Origin: Amarolinea aalborgensis
Lineage (GTDB): Bacteria > Chloroflexota > Anaerolineae > SSC4 > Amarolineaceae
Length of the DNA: 64,000 bases
Direction of reading: 5' to 3'
NCBI RefSeq assembly: GCF_900491745.1
Contig: NZ_UETR01000001.1
Span: 496,001-560,000 of the forward strand
The number at the start of each line of letters is the position of its first letter. Position 1 is the stretch's first letter. The notes under the pieces are model-generated. The model was not told where the DNA came from. It was given only the letters and a program-made list of their open reading frames with translations, and made no database searches. The position numbers and the translations under genes were made by a program. Below are positions 1 through 8,483 of the stretch, in pieces.

Positions 1-1
1 G

Positions 2-283
2 TATGTGGAATTGCCGAAGAAGCTCAGCGGCGACGCGCTGCTCAGCCTCTACCGCGACGCGTACGGGCACGAGCCGTTCATCCACCTCCTGGGCTTGAAC
101 CAGGTGGCGACGCTGCGGCACACCGTCGGCAGCAACCGCTGCGCCATTGGCCTCAGTCCGCAGGCCGACAACCTGCTGATCGTGACCAGCAGCATTGACA
201 ATCTGCTCAAAGGCGCCAGCGGGCAGGCAGTGCAAAACATGAACGTCATGTGGGGCCTGCCGGAGACGACGGCGCTGTTGTAG
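2..283 (+). CDS. argC: N-acetyl-gamma-glutamyl-phosphate reductase, C-terminal part
   Basis: The last 93 residues of ArgC, which reduces N-acetylglutamyl phosphate to the semialdehyde with NADPH in arginine synthesis; the gene begins before the window. What identifies it is the family's characteristic tail: HTVGSNRC in the middle, then NLLKGASGQAVQNMN followed by a Gly-Leu-Pro-Glu turn close to the stop. argB and argD follow on the same strand, so this is the upstream part of an arginine operon. Nothing in the visible part suggests damage. Confidence 0.93.
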   Translation, partial: YVELPKKLSGDALLSLYRDAYGHEPFIHLLGLNQVATLRHTVGSNRCAIGLSPQADNLLIVTSSIDNLLKGASGQAVQNMNVMWGLPETTALL

Positions 284-352
284 TGCAAAGTGCATAGTAC
301 AAGGTGCGAAGTGCGCCGACATGCTTTGCACTTTGTATTTTGCACTGGCTAC
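284..352. repeat. TGCAAAGTGC-type palindromic intergenic repeat
   Basis: The argC-argB gap is filled by TGCAAAGTGC words, followed by their inverted forms (CTTTGCACTTTG, TTTTGCAC), so the RNA could fold into an imperfect long hairpin. The same words recur before the HAD gene (about 5630-5640) and just before the glmS ribosome binding site (about 43405-43420). It therefore looks like a dispersed genomic repeat rather than a gene-specific control element. Confidence 0.6.
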
Positions 353-387
353 TCCACGTTCGAGCTTTTTGGGGAGAGGGGCAGTTG

Positions 388-1173
388 ATGAGTCAACAAA
401 AACCGGTCGTGGTGATCAAGATTGGCGGCAACGAGATTGACGACGCAGGGTTCCTGGGCCGGTTCGTAGCCGCGGTGCACCGCGTGCAAGCGGAAAGTCT
501 GCCCGTGATCGTGCACGGCGGGGGTAAGGAAATTGCCGATCTGCATCAGCGCCTGCAAGTGCCGTTCGAGATGGTGCAAGGGGTGCGTGTGACCAGCGCG
601 GAGAGCCTGCGCCTGGTAGAAATGGTGCTGAGCGGCCTGGTCAACACACGCGTGGTGCGCTGGCTGGTCAACCACGACATCGAGGCCATCGGCTTGACCG
701 GGGTGGATGCCGGCCTGGTGCAGGTGACGCGCTGGCGGCCCAACGATGTGGACCTGGGCTATGTGGGCAAAGTCACGGCCGTGCGCGCGGCGCCCCTGCA
801 GCGCCTGCTGGCCGCAGGCTTCGTGCCGGTCATTTCACCGGTGTCGCTGGGCGAGGACGGCCAGACCTATAACGTCAACGCCGATCATGTCGCCGCCGCG
901 CTGGCGCACGGTCTGCAGGCCAGCCGCCTGGTCTTCGTCACCAACGTGCCTGGCGTGCTGGTGGCCGGGCGCGTGGTGCGCGCGTTGACAGTGGCGCAGG
1001 TCGAGGAGATGATTGACGAAGGCCTCATTTTTGGAGGCATGATTCCCAAGGTGCGCAGCGCCATCGAAGCTGTCGCGGCCGGCGTTTACCAGGCCGTCAT
1101 CACCGACCTGGATGGCCTGGCGCAGGCCGGCGGCACCATCATCCTCAATGGAACGATGAATTCGGAACGCTGA
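388..1173 (+). CDS. argB: Acetylglutamate kinase
   Basis: Phosphorylates N-acetylglutamate with ATP, the second step of cyclic/linear arginine synthesis. It is an amino-acid-kinase fold of 261 residues, about the usual length. The N-terminus has the phosphate-binding lysine strand VVVIKIGGNEI, the glycine-rich HGGGKEI loop follows at about residue 44, and the C-terminal half has NVNADHVAAALA and FGGMIPKV. The reading frame is open further upstream to 304, but that part is translated intergenic repeat; ATG at 388 follows GGGGAGAGGG and starts the conserved domain directly. The last codons (after ILNG) run into an ATTCAG-type repeat word. Confidence 0.95.
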   Translation: MSQQKPVVVIKIGGNEIDDAGFLGRFVAAVHRVQAESLPVIVHGGGKEIADLHQRLQVPFEMVQGVRVTSAESLRLVEMVLSGLVNTRVVRWLVNHDIEAIGLTGVDAGLVQVTRWRPNDVDLGYVGKVTAVRAAPLQRLLAAGFVPVISPVSLGEDGQTYNVNADHVAAALAHGLQASRLVFVTNVPGVLVAGRVVRALTVAQVEEMIDEGLIFGGMIPKVRSAIEAVAAGVYQAVITDLDGLAQAGGTIILNGTMNSER

Positions 1174-1213
1174 AGGCTGAATAAGAACTACAAAACTGAC
1201 GAAAAGGCTTTCC

Positions 1214-2395
1214 ATGGACGACATCATTCAGATGGAACACGACTATCTCTTGCAAGTCTATTCCCGGCCCGACATTGTTTTCACAGACGGCCGCGGCTCC
1301 ACGCTCTACGACAGCCGCGGCCGCGCGTACCTGGACTGTGCGGCGGGCATTGCAGTCAACGCGTTGGGCTATGCGGACCCCGAGCTGACCGAAGTCGCGC
1401 AGCAGGCTGCGGCTGGGCTGTGGCATGTCAGCAATCTTTATCACACCGCGCCGGCCGTGCGCCTGGCCAGGCTGTTGGTCGAGACGAGCGGTTTTGCGCA
1501 GCGCGTCCATTTCAGCCTGTGCGGGGCCAGCGCCAACGAAGGCGCGCTCAAGTTCGCCCGCAAATATGCGCGCACGCGGCACGGCGAGGGCAAGTTCCAC
1601 ATCGTGTCCTTCAGCAATGCCTTCCACGGCCGTCTCTTTGGCTCGCTGGCGGCAACGCCTCGTCCGAAGTACCAGCAGGCCTTTGAGCCGCTGATGCCCG
1701 GCGTGCGCGTGGCTGAGTTCAACAGCCTGCCCAGCGCCGCGGCCGCCATCCAGGACGATGTGTGCGCGGTGATCGTAGAGCCGCTGCAGGGCGAGGGCGG
1801 CATCCATGCGGCGACGCCCGCGTTTCTGCAGGGACTGCGTGACCTGTGCGATGCGCACGACGCGCTGTTGATCTTCGACGAAGTGCAGTGCGGCTTGGGA
1901 CGCACTGGTGCGCTGTGGGCCTGGCAAGACTGCGGCGTGGCGCCCGACCTGCTCACCAGCGCCAAACCGCTGGCCGGCGGCCTGCCCATGGGCGCGATCC
2001 TGATGACGCCGCGCGTGGCCGACGTGATGGCCGTCGGCGATCATGCCAGCACCTTCGCCGGCGGGCCGTTCGTGGCGGCCGTGGCTGAGGCGGTCGTGCG
2101 CCGCATCAGCCAGCCGGCCTTCCTGGCCGAGGTGCGCCGCAAGGGGGAAGTCCTCAAGGAACGGCTGCAGGAGATCAACTCGCCGCACGTGCTGGAGGTG
2201 CGTGGCCGCGGCCTGCTCCTGGGGCTGCAGCTCGATATCCCGGCCGGCGATGTGGTCAAGGCCGGTTTTGAGCACGGCCTGGTGCTGATCAACGCCGGCC
2301 CGGACGTGCTGCGCCTGGCGCCGCCGCTGGTCATCACCGACGCCGAGTTGGACGCCGTGGTTGAACGCCTGGACGCGATTCTCAAAACATGGTAG
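1214..2395 (+). CDS. argD: Acetylornithine aminotransferase (PLP class III)
   Basis: Transfers the amino group of glutamate to N-acetylglutamate semialdehyde. It is a class III PLP aminotransferase of 393 aa. Visible landmarks are the N-terminal GRAYLDCAAGIAVNALG block, the PLP-contacting ANEGALKFARK region, LLIFDEVQCGLGRTG with the Asp that contacts the pyridine nitrogen, and the Schiff-base lysine in TSAKPLAGGLPMGA. The start has a weak AAAAGG upstream; an ATG six codons later (1232) is an alternative. It lies 40 bp after argB in the same operon. Family members may also serve lysine synthesis (DapC/LysJ), but the neighbours favour arginine. Confidence 0.94.
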   Translation: MDDIIQMEHDYLLQVYSRPDIVFTDGRGSTLYDSRGRAYLDCAAGIAVNALGYADPELTEVAQQAAAGLWHVSNLYHTAPAVRLARLLVETSGFAQRVHFSLCGASANEGALKFARKYARTRHGEGKFHIVSFSNAFHGRLFGSLAATPRPKYQQAFEPLMPGVRVAEFNSLPSAAAAIQDDVCAVIVEPLQGEGGIHAATPAFLQGLRDLCDAHDALLIFDEVQCGLGRTGALWAWQDCGVAPDLLTSAKPLAGGLPMGAILMTPRVADVMAVGDHASTFAGGPFVAAVAEAVVRRISQPAFLAEVRRKGEVLKERLQEINSPHVLEVRGRGLLLGLQLDIPAGDVVKAGFEHGLVLINAGPDVLRLAPPLVITDAELDAVVERLDAILKTW

Positions 2396-2590
2396 AGCGA
2401 GCGATTGAAATCGCACCTGAAGGGCGCGCCGCCGGGCGTCCACCTGCGTTATACTGAGTTTGACATAACCTGCATGAACGCGATGTTGGTCGGCAACGGC
2501 CCACGGCTCGTCGAAGTCCTGGCGGCGGAACGCCTTTTTGCCCCGAATTCATTCGGCGGCATTGGATCAAGGTTGAAGGAGGGTGACAGA

Positions 2591-3166
2591 ATGGCAGAGA
2601 TCAGCATACGGCCGGCGCAGGCCGCCGACGCCGCGGGCATGTCGGCGTTGATCGGGCAGTTTGCCGAGCAGAATTTGATGCTGCCGCGCAGCGCGGCGCA
2701 GATTCTGCGCGCCCTCCCTGAATTCCTCGTCGCCGTCGAGACCACGGATGCGCCGGATGGCGTGGGGGAACGCATCGTGGGCTGCGGCTCGCTGGCCGCG
2801 CTGGCTGCCGACCTGGCCGAGGTGCGATCGCTGGCCGTGGATGCCAGTCAGCATGGCAACGGCCTGGGCGGCCTGTTGGTGGGCAAACTGCTCGATCTGG
2901 CGCTGGCGCGCGGCTTCAAACAGGTGTGCGCGCTGACGCTGCGCCCGCGCTTTTTCGAGCGCCTGGGGTTCGAAGTGGTGGACCGCTGGAGCATCTCGCC
3001 CAAGGTATGGCAGGAGTGCATCTACTGCCCGAAATTCCATCGCTGCGATGAAGTCGCTATGCTGCTGACGCTGCCTGAGCCTGCGCCGGCGACAGCGGCC
3101 CCGGCCGCCCGCAATGGCCTGCTCAAGCGCCTGATCCTGGCGCCGGTCAAGCTGATGCTGGCCTAG
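2591..3166 (+). CDS. N-acetylglutamate synthase-like GNAT
   Basis: A single-domain GNAT of 191 aa resembling the short N-acetylglutamate synthases, which acetylate glutamate with acetyl-CoA. Features: a LPRSAAQI segment near residue 36, the acetyl-CoA loop after VRSLAVDASQHGNGLGG (about residue 90), FFERLGFEVVDR, and a Cys pair in ECIYCPKFHRCDE typical of this NAGS-like group. The reading frame is open upstream to 2405, but AAGGAGG ends eight bases before ATG 2591 and the domain starts there. It sits between argD and carA, which supports a role in the first arginine step. The C-terminal extension of about 20 residues is unusual. Confidence 0.85.
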   Translation: MAEISIRPAQAADAAGMSALIGQFAEQNLMLPRSAAQILRALPEFLVAVETTDAPDGVGERIVGCGSLAALAADLAEVRSLAVDASQHGNGLGGLLVGKLLDLALARGFKQVCALTLRPRFFERLGFEVVDRWSISPKVWQECIYCPKFHRCDEVAMLLTLPEPAPATAAPAARNGLLKRLILAPVKLMLA

Positions 3167-3216
3167 CCCAGGCCGGGGATCAGCCAGCGAGAGGACAACG
3201 AGAAGAAAGGACGATC

Positions 3217-4338
3217 ATGATGGAAGCCATCCTGGCCCTGGAAGATGGGACCATTTTGCACGGCGAGGGGTTCGGCGCCAGCGCCACCGCCGTGGCCGAG
3301 GTAGTTTTCAACACGAGCATGACTGGCTATCAGGAAGTGCTCACGGATCCATCGTACCACGGACAGATGGTGGTGATGACGACGCCGCATATCGGCAACG
3401 TGGGCGTCAACGCTGAGGATGTGGAATCGAGCCAGCCGTGGGTGCAGGGGTTCATCGTGCGCGAGATTAGCCCGCTGGTGTCGAACTGGCGCGCGACCGA
3501 ATCGCTGCCGGCCTACCTGGCGCGCCACGGCATCCCAGGCATCAGCGAAATTGACACACGCAGCCTGACCCGTCACCTGCGTGCGGCCGGCGTGCTGAAG
3601 GGCGCGCTATCCACGGACGGGACGCCCGCGGCGCGCCTGGTAGAACTGGCGCAGAACTGGGCCGGCCTGGATGGCCGTGATTTGGTCCAGGAAGTTACTT
3701 GCGCCGATCTGCACACCTGGGAAGAAGGCACGGCGCCCGCCTGGGAACCTGCCTCGCTGCACGGTGTGGCAGCCGGCGCGCCGCTCGTCGTGGCGTACGA
3801 CTTCGGCAGCAAATGGAACATCCTGCGCCGCCTCACCAGCTACGGCTGCCGGGTGGTGGTGGTCCCGGCCCACACGCCGGCGGACGAGGTGTTGGCGCTG
3901 TCGCCGGCCGGCGTCTTTCTTTCCAACGGGCCGGGCGACCCCGCGGCCGTCACCTACGCAGCGGCTGCGGTCAGGCGTTTCTTGACGACCGAGATTCCGC
4001 TGTTCGGCATTTGCCTGGGGCATCAGATTCTGGGCCTGGCGTTGGGCGGCCGCACTTACAAGCTCAAGTTTGGGCATCACGGCGGCAACCAGCCGGTCAA
4101 GGACCTGGTCAGCGGACGCGTGCAGATCACCAGCCAGAATCACAACTACGCCGTGGACCCGGACAGCCTGCCCGCGCAGGCCGAAGTCACGCACTGGAAC
4201 CTCAACGACGGCACCGTGGAAGGCCTGCGCCTGAAGGATCGGCCAGTTTTTTCGGTGCAGTATCACCCCGAAGCCAGCCCTGGCCCGCACGACGCGGACG
4301 AACTGTTTGCCCGCTTCGTGGTCGCGCTGGCCCGTTAG
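3217..4338 (+). CDS. carA: Carbamoyl-phosphate synthase, glutamine-hydrolysing small subunit
   Basis: Provides ammonia from glutamine to the large subunit CarB for carbamoyl phosphate, used by arginine and pyrimidine synthesis. It is 373 aa with two domains: the N-terminal CPSase_sm_chain domain (GEGFGASATAVAEVVFNTSM, MTGYQEVLTDPSY) and a C-terminal class I glutamine amidotransferase. The nucleophile is the Cys in LFGICLGHQILGLALGG (about residue 265); the catalytic His and Glu are in VQYHPEASPGP near the end. AGAAAGGA precedes the tandem ATGs. carB is not in the window. Confidence 0.96.
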   Translation: MMEAILALEDGTILHGEGFGASATAVAEVVFNTSMTGYQEVLTDPSYHGQMVVMTTPHIGNVGVNAEDVESSQPWVQGFIVREISPLVSNWRATESLPAYLARHGIPGISEIDTRSLTRHLRAAGVLKGALSTDGTPAARLVELAQNWAGLDGRDLVQEVTCADLHTWEEGTAPAWEPASLHGVAAGAPLVVAYDFGSKWNILRRLTSYGCRVVVVPAHTPADEVLALSPAGVFLSNGPGDPAAVTYAAAAVRRFLTTEIPLFGICLGHQILGLALGGRTYKLKFGHHGGNQPVKDLVSGRVQITSQNHNYAVDPDSLPAQAEVTHWNLNDGTVEGLRLKDRPVFSVQYHPEASPGPHDADELFARFVVALAR

Positions 4339-4349
4339 CGGCGCCAGGT

Positions 4350-4958
4350 ATGTGGCTCTACCTGATTCAAGGCATTGGGCTTGGATTGGCGGCGGCGGCG
4401 CAGCCAGGGCCGTTCCAAGCCTATCTCTTGTCGCAGACCATGCAGAACGGCTGGCGGCGCACCCTGCCCGCGGCGTTGGCCCCGCTGATCAGCGACGGCC
4501 CCATCATTGTGCTGGTGCTCCTGGTGCTCAGCCGCGTACCAGCCTGGCTGCAGCGCGGTCTCTACCTGACGGGTGGGCTTTTCATCCTCTACCTGGCCTG
4601 GGGCGCGTGGCGAGCCTGGCGTTCGTTCGATGCTTCACGCTGGCAGCGGATTGGCCCTAGCCAGCGGCAGAGCGTCTGGCGCGCCGCGCTGATGAACGCG
4701 CTGAACCCCGGCCCATACCTGTACTGGAGCCTGGTGACCGGCCCCATCTTGCTCAGCGGCTGGCAGACCGCGCCCGCGTTTGGGATCGCCTTCCTGATGG
4801 GATTTTACGCAACCCTGGTCGGCGCGCTCGTGGGCATCATTCTTCTTTTCGGCCTGGCGCGGCCGCTCGGCCCGCACGTCAACCGCGCGATCCTCGGCAT
4901 CTCCGTCCTCGCCCTCACCGCCTTTGGCCTTCTGCAACTTTACCGCGCCTTCACCTGA
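4350..4958 (+). CDS. LysE-family amino-acid exporter
   Basis: A 202-aa polytopic membrane protein of the LysE/RhtB export family, whose founder exports lysine and arginine. Signs: an N-terminal helix GIGLGLAAAAQPGPFQAYLL followed by a hydrophobic hairpin, then the ALMNALNPGPYLYW motif typical of the family and two further helices to the C-terminus. It begins 11 bp after the carA stop, so co-transcription with the arginine genes is likely and an arginine or ornithine export role is a reasonable inference. The same frame is open back into carA, but that part is out of frame with carA and without family similarity. Confidence 0.85.
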   Translation: MWLYLIQGIGLGLAAAAQPGPFQAYLLSQTMQNGWRRTLPAALAPLISDGPIIVLVLLVLSRVPAWLQRGLYLTGGLFILYLAWGAWRAWRSFDASRWQRIGPSQRQSVWRAALMNALNPGPYLYWSLVTGPILLSGWQTAPAFGIAFLMGFYATLVGALVGIILLFGLARPLGPHVNRAILGISVLALTAFGLLQLYRAFT

Positions 4959-5003
4959 TCTCCGGTCTCCGCTCTCCAATCTCCGATCTCCAATCTCCGG
5001 TCC
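4957..5003. repeat. ATCTCCGGTCTCC-type intergenic repeat
   Basis: The gap between the exporter and hisB consists of six near-copies of the word (G/A)(A/G)TCTCC in direct array. The same words occur as an inverted pair at the end of the glycosyltransferase gene (47199-47289). A dispersed low-complexity repeat; no gene is seen. Confidence 0.55.
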
Positions 5004-5005
5004 CC

Positions 5006-5596
5006 TCACGCGCTCAACGTCCCCTTCGTCGAAGGCACCCCGTGGCGCCGGGCGTCAAGCTGCGTCGCGGCGTCGAGCGCGCGGCCGAAGGCCTTGAACA
5101 GCGCCTCAACCTGGTGATGATCGTTGCGGCCATAGAGCACGCGCGCGTGCAGATTCAAACGGCCATGCGTCGCCACCGATTCGAAGAAATGATAGATCAG
5201 GTCGGTGCCGAGCTGGCCCACGCGCGGCGTGTGCCAGGTTGCGTCTACCACGCAGTAAGGCCGTCCGCCCAGGTCAATCGCCACAAAACCGAGCGCCTCA
5301 TCCATCGGCACGAAGCTGGACGCGGTGCGCACCAGGCCCTGCCGATCGCCCAGCGCCTGGTCGAGCGCCTTGCCCAGGCAGATGCCCACATCCTCGACCG
5401 TGTGATGCTCATCCACCTGCAGATCGCCGTGCGCCGTGACCGTAAGATCGAACAGCCCGTGCGCCGCGAAGAGCGCCAGCATGTGATCGAGAAACCCAAC
5501 GCCCGTTTGTCCCCCAAAACGCCCCTGACCGTCCACTTCCAATTTCAAAGCAACGTCGGTCTCGTTCGTCTTACGCCTGATCTCACCTGTCCGCAT
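5006..5596 (-). CDS. hisB: Imidazoleglycerol-phosphate dehydratase
   Basis: Catalyses dehydration of imidazoleglycerol phosphate, the sixth step of histidine synthesis. It is a monofunctional HisB of 196 aa without the fused phosphatase domain seen in enterobacteria. Metal-binding motifs are present in duplicate: FLDHML plus DEHHTVED, and the second pair after HFFESVA and the NDHHQVEALFKAFG block. ATG 5596 is chosen because it follows a GGGGG run; a TTG four codons upstream is possible. Divergent from the HAD gene at 5664, with about 67 bp between. Confidence 0.95.
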   Translation of the reverse strand: MRTGEIRRKTNETDVALKLEVDGQGRFGGQTGVGFLDHMLALFAAHGLFDLTVTAHGDLQVDEHHTVEDVGICLGKALDQALGDRQGLVRTASSFVPMDEALGFVAIDLGGRPYCVVDATWHTPRVGQLGTDLIYHFFESVATHGRLNLHARVLYGRNDHHQVEALFKAFGRALDAATQLDARRHGVPSTKGTLSA

Positions 5597-5663
5597 GATG
5601 ACCCCCAAGAAATGATGAATTCTGAACTTTGCACTTTCTACTTCTTCCGACTACACTACGCCC

Positions 5664-6692
5664 ATGCCATTACCACCGCTTTTGATCTTCGACATGGACG
5701 GCGTCCTGGTGGACGTCCGTTCTTCTTATCGCCAGGTCGTGATCCAAACCGTGCAATTTTACCTGGGCGACTGCCTGGGATTGGCCTTGCCGCCGGGCCT
5801 GGTGACGCCGGCCCTGGTCGAAACCTGCAAGCTGATGGGCGGCTTCAACAACGATTGGGATCTGACCGCGGGCCTCATCGGCTATTTCCTGACCCACCTG
5901 CCGTCGGCGCCTGAACCGGCCGCGCCTGTGGCTGACCTGGACGCCATCCTGGCCTGTCTGGCGCAGACCCCGATGCCAGCCGACGCCGCATCGCGTCTGC
6001 AAGCCGCGGCTGATCGCCTTGATTCCCTGACCGGCGCGGTGCGCCAGGCTGGCGGCGGGCTGCCTGGCCTGCGCCAGGTCATGGGCGTCCGCAACCAACA
6101 CCTGGTGTTCTATGCGGGCGATTTGGCGACAACCAACCTGGTCCTGCGCCTGTTCCAGGAGATCTACTTCGGCCCCACGCTGTTCATGCGCTTTTTTGCA
6201 GTCGCGCCCCGTTTTCGGCGCACGGCCGGTCTGGTGGACACCGAAACGCGGCTCGTCAACCCGGCGACGCTGGCGGCCCTGGCGCAGGCTTTCCGCCTGG
6301 GCATTGCCACCGGCCGGCCGCGGGCCGAGGCCGCGTACGCGCTCGACCGGCTGGGGCTGGCGGCCTTCTTCGAGGTCTGCGTGACGCATGACGACGTTGC
6401 GGCGGCCGAAGCGATGGCGGCGCAGGCTGGCGCAGCCGTGCGTCTGGGCAAACCGTCCCCCTGGCCGCTGCTGGCGGCCAGCGCGCAGCTTGATCCAGCT
6501 GGTTCGCTGGCGGCCGCGTACCTGGGCGATACGCCAGACGACATGCTGGCTGCCCTGCGTGCGCGCGCCGCACGACCCTTCCTGGCGATCGGCGTCAGCG
6601 CGGTGGGCGGCGATGCCCAGCGCGCGCATCTGCTGGCCGCCGGTGCAGACCTGGTGCTGCCCACGGTGGATGCCCTGCTGGCCCTGATTTAG
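5664..6692 (+). CDS. HAD-superfamily IA phosphatase in the histidine cluster
   Basis: A 342-aa HAD hydrolase. Motif I is FDMDGVLVD at residue 8-16 (nucleophile Asp and acid Asp), motif II the Thr in GIATGRPR, motif III the Lys in RLGKPSPWP and motif IV GDTPDD. A long cap insertion of about 130 residues lies between motifs I and II. It resembles the small HAD-IA clade described as TIGR01548. It is divergent from hisB and overlaps the hisC stop by three bases, so it sits inside the histidine genes. A histidinol-phosphate phosphatase role is inferred from that context only; generic phosphatase is the alternative. Confidence 0.75.
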   Translation: MPLPPLLIFDMDGVLVDVRSSYRQVVIQTVQFYLGDCLGLALPPGLVTPALVETCKLMGGFNNDWDLTAGLIGYFLTHLPSAPEPAAPVADLDAILACLAQTPMPADAASRLQAAADRLDSLTGAVRQAGGGLPGLRQVMGVRNQHLVFYAGDLATTNLVLRLFQEIYFGPTLFMRFFAVAPRFRRTAGLVDTETRLVNPATLAALAQAFRLGIATGRPRAEAAYALDRLGLAAFFEVCVTHDDVAAAEAMAAQAGAAVRLGKPSPWPLLAASAQLDPAGSLAAAYLGDTPDDMLAALRARAARPFLAIGVSAVGGDAQRAHLLAAGADLVLPTVDALLALI

Positions 6693-7828
6693 CCGGCTGT
6701 CAACGATGCCAGCGCGGCCAGCAGCGCATCGGTGTCCGCTGGCCGGCCGGCGCTGACCCGGATGCAGTTCTCCAGCCCGGGCTTGGCGTAGTGACGCACC
6801 AGCACGCCAGCCTGCGCCAGGGCCAGCTTGAGCGTTTTGGCGTCGCGATCGTGCACCTGGCACAGGACGAAATTGGCCTGGCTGGGGTAGGGCCGCAGGA
6901 AGGAGAAGCGCGCCAGCTCCACCTGCAGGCGCTGGCGCTCAGCAATCAGCGCGGCGATGATCGGCGCCAGCTCGGCGCGATGCGCCAGCGCGGCCAGCCC
7001 GGCGACGGCAGCGGCGACATTGACGTTGTATGGCTGTTTGAACTTCCACAGGTGGCGCAGGATCCAGGCCGGAAAAATGCCGTAGCCCAGGCGCAGCCCC
7101 GCGATGCCGGCCCATTTGCTGAAGGTGCGCAAGACCACCAGGTTGTCATAATCCGCAACCCACGACGCCACGGACCGCTCCAGGCCAGCAAATTCAACAT
7201 AAGCCTCATCCATGACCACGATCAGCGGCAGGCGCAGCAGGCGGCGCAGATCGGCCGGATCGAGCAGGCTGCCATCCGGGTTGTTGGGGCTGGTCAAGAA
7301 CAGCAGCTTGGCGTCCTGCGCCCGCGCGGCCTGCTCGACGCCGGTTACGTCCAGGCTGAAATCGGGCCGGCGGCGCACCTCCACGACGCGGCCGCCGCTG
7401 AGCTGCGCATCGAAGCTGTACATGCCGAAGGTGGGCGGACAGTTGATGATGGCGTCGCCGGGGCGCAGGAAAATGCGGCACAGGTAATCCAGCAGCTCAT
7501 CCGCCCCATGCCCCGCCAATATCATCTCAGCCGGCATCGCGACGTAGGCCGACAGCGCCGCGCGCAGGTGACGCTGCTCCGGGTCGGGGTAGATTTGGTA
7601 AAACGGAAACGCGGCCAGCGCCTCGCGCACGGCCGCGACCGGGCCGTAAGGATTTTCGTTGGCGTCTAGCTTGACGATCTCTTCGGGGCGGCGCCCCAGT
7701 TGCTCGCTCAAGACCTCGAATGGTACAATGGGTGTGTACTCTTCCAGCCCGGCCACATCGGGCCGCAGCAGGTGCTCGTAGCCGTGCGCCAGGGGGAGAG
7801 TGAGACTGGTCGTGTCAGGTTGATTCAT
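6689..7828 (-). CDS. hisC: Histidinol-phosphate aminotransferase
   Basis: A fold-type I PLP aminotransferase of 379 aa that makes histidinol phosphate from imidazole-acetol phosphate. Signs: LDANENPYGP near the N-terminus, the GHGADELLDYL segment, LTSPNNPDG, the Asp in VMDEAYVEF, and the Schiff-base lysine in RTFSKWAGIAGLRLGYG. The frame is open to 7915, but ATG 7828 is where family similarity begins. Its start codon overlaps, on the other strand, the start codon of the membrane protein at 7827. Together with hisB and hisD it covers the late pathway steps. Confidence 0.94.
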   Translation of the reverse strand: MNQPDTTSLTLPLAHGYEHLLRPDVAGLEEYTPIVPFEVLSEQLGRRPEEIVKLDANENPYGPVAAVREALAAFPFYQIYPDPEQRHLRAALSAYVAMPAEMILAGHGADELLDYLCRIFLRPGDAIINCPPTFGMYSFDAQLSGGRVVEVRRRPDFSLDVTGVEQAARAQDAKLLFLTSPNNPDGSLLDPADLRRLLRLPLIVVMDEAYVEFAGLERSVASWVADYDNLVVLRTFSKWAGIAGLRLGYGIFPAWILRHLWKFKQPYNVNVAAAVAGLAALAHRAELAPIIAALIAERQRLQVELARFSFLRPYPSQANFVLCQVHDRDAKTLKLALAQAGVLVRHYAKPGLENCIRVSAGRPADTDALLAALASLTAG

Positions 7829-8483
7829 GATTCGCTTTGCCTGGTTGGCCTTGTTTCTTGATGCAACGGATGTCGAAACGGTGTTGAGCCGCCTGGCTGC
7901 GCAGCCGCTGCACATCGCCGTCTTCAGTCGCGCCCAGGAGCCTTTGCGCGCGGCCAGCCATCGGGGCTGTCAGGCCAACCTGGTGCAGGAGCCGTTTCAT
8001 TGGATGCGGCGCAGCGAAGCCCTGGCGCGTGCGCTGTTTTACGGCGGCGGCGGCGCAGTGACCGCCAACTGGCTGCTGGCGCTGTTGGCGCCGCCGGCGC
8101 TGACCGCCTGGCTGCGCACGTTGAGCCAGCCGCTGGTCTATCTGCTGGTCAGCGGGCTGCCGGCCCTGGTGTTGGGCCTGGCGATCGGCTTCGTCATCGG
8201 CCGCCGCCGCGGCCTCAGCGCAGCCGAGGCGCAGCGCTTGCAGGCGCGGCTGCTCGAAGGCTACACCCTGGTCAGCGTGCGCGGCTGGCGCTGGCAGCAG
8301 ATGGCGGCCCGAGACGCGCTGCTGTCCGCAGGCGCCGGCTACGTGGCCCCGCTGCACGGCAGCCTGGTCATCCACCGCGGCCGCGCCGCGCCGACCCATG
8401 ATGAGTTCATAGTCGAGCGCACCACGGTCATGCCGCCGGGCGAGGATCAGCCGGCCGCGGCGCCAGAGCGCAAACCGTCATAG
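7827..8483 (+). CDS. Hypothetical membrane protein, two TM segments
   Basis: Not recognised. 218 aa; an N-terminal soluble part of about 70 residues beginning IRFAWLALFLDATD, two hydrophobic segments at about 74-96 and 103-125 (the second ends GLAIGFVIGRRRG), then about 90 residues including GYTLVSVRG and LHGSLVIHRG. The layout resembles stress-type proteins that carry a glycine-rich hairpin between two small alpha/beta halves, but no specific family can be named. ATG 7827 overlaps the hisC start codon on the other strand; an in-frame later start would remove the overlap. The 3' end overlaps the GNAT gene stop by six bases. Confidence 0.6.
   Translation: MIRFAWLALFLDATDVETVLSRLAAQPLHIAVFSRAQEPLRAASHRGCQANLVQEPFHWMRRSEALARALFYGGGGAVTANWLLALLAPPALTAWLRTLSQPLVYLLVSGLPALVLGLAIGFVIGRRRGLSAAEAQRLQARLLEGYTLVSVRGWRWQQMAARDALLSAGAGYVAPLHGSLVIHRGRAAPTHDEFIVERTTVMPPGEDQPAAAPERKPS

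Noticed and set aside
1145..2443. Minus-strand open frame opposite argD
   Set aside because: argD is clearly coding on the plus strand with conserved motifs; the opposite frame is a GC-bias shadow.
3699..4349. Upstream extension of the LysE exporter through carA
   Set aside because: It reads carA out of frame and lacks family similarity; ATG 4350 starts the first helix.
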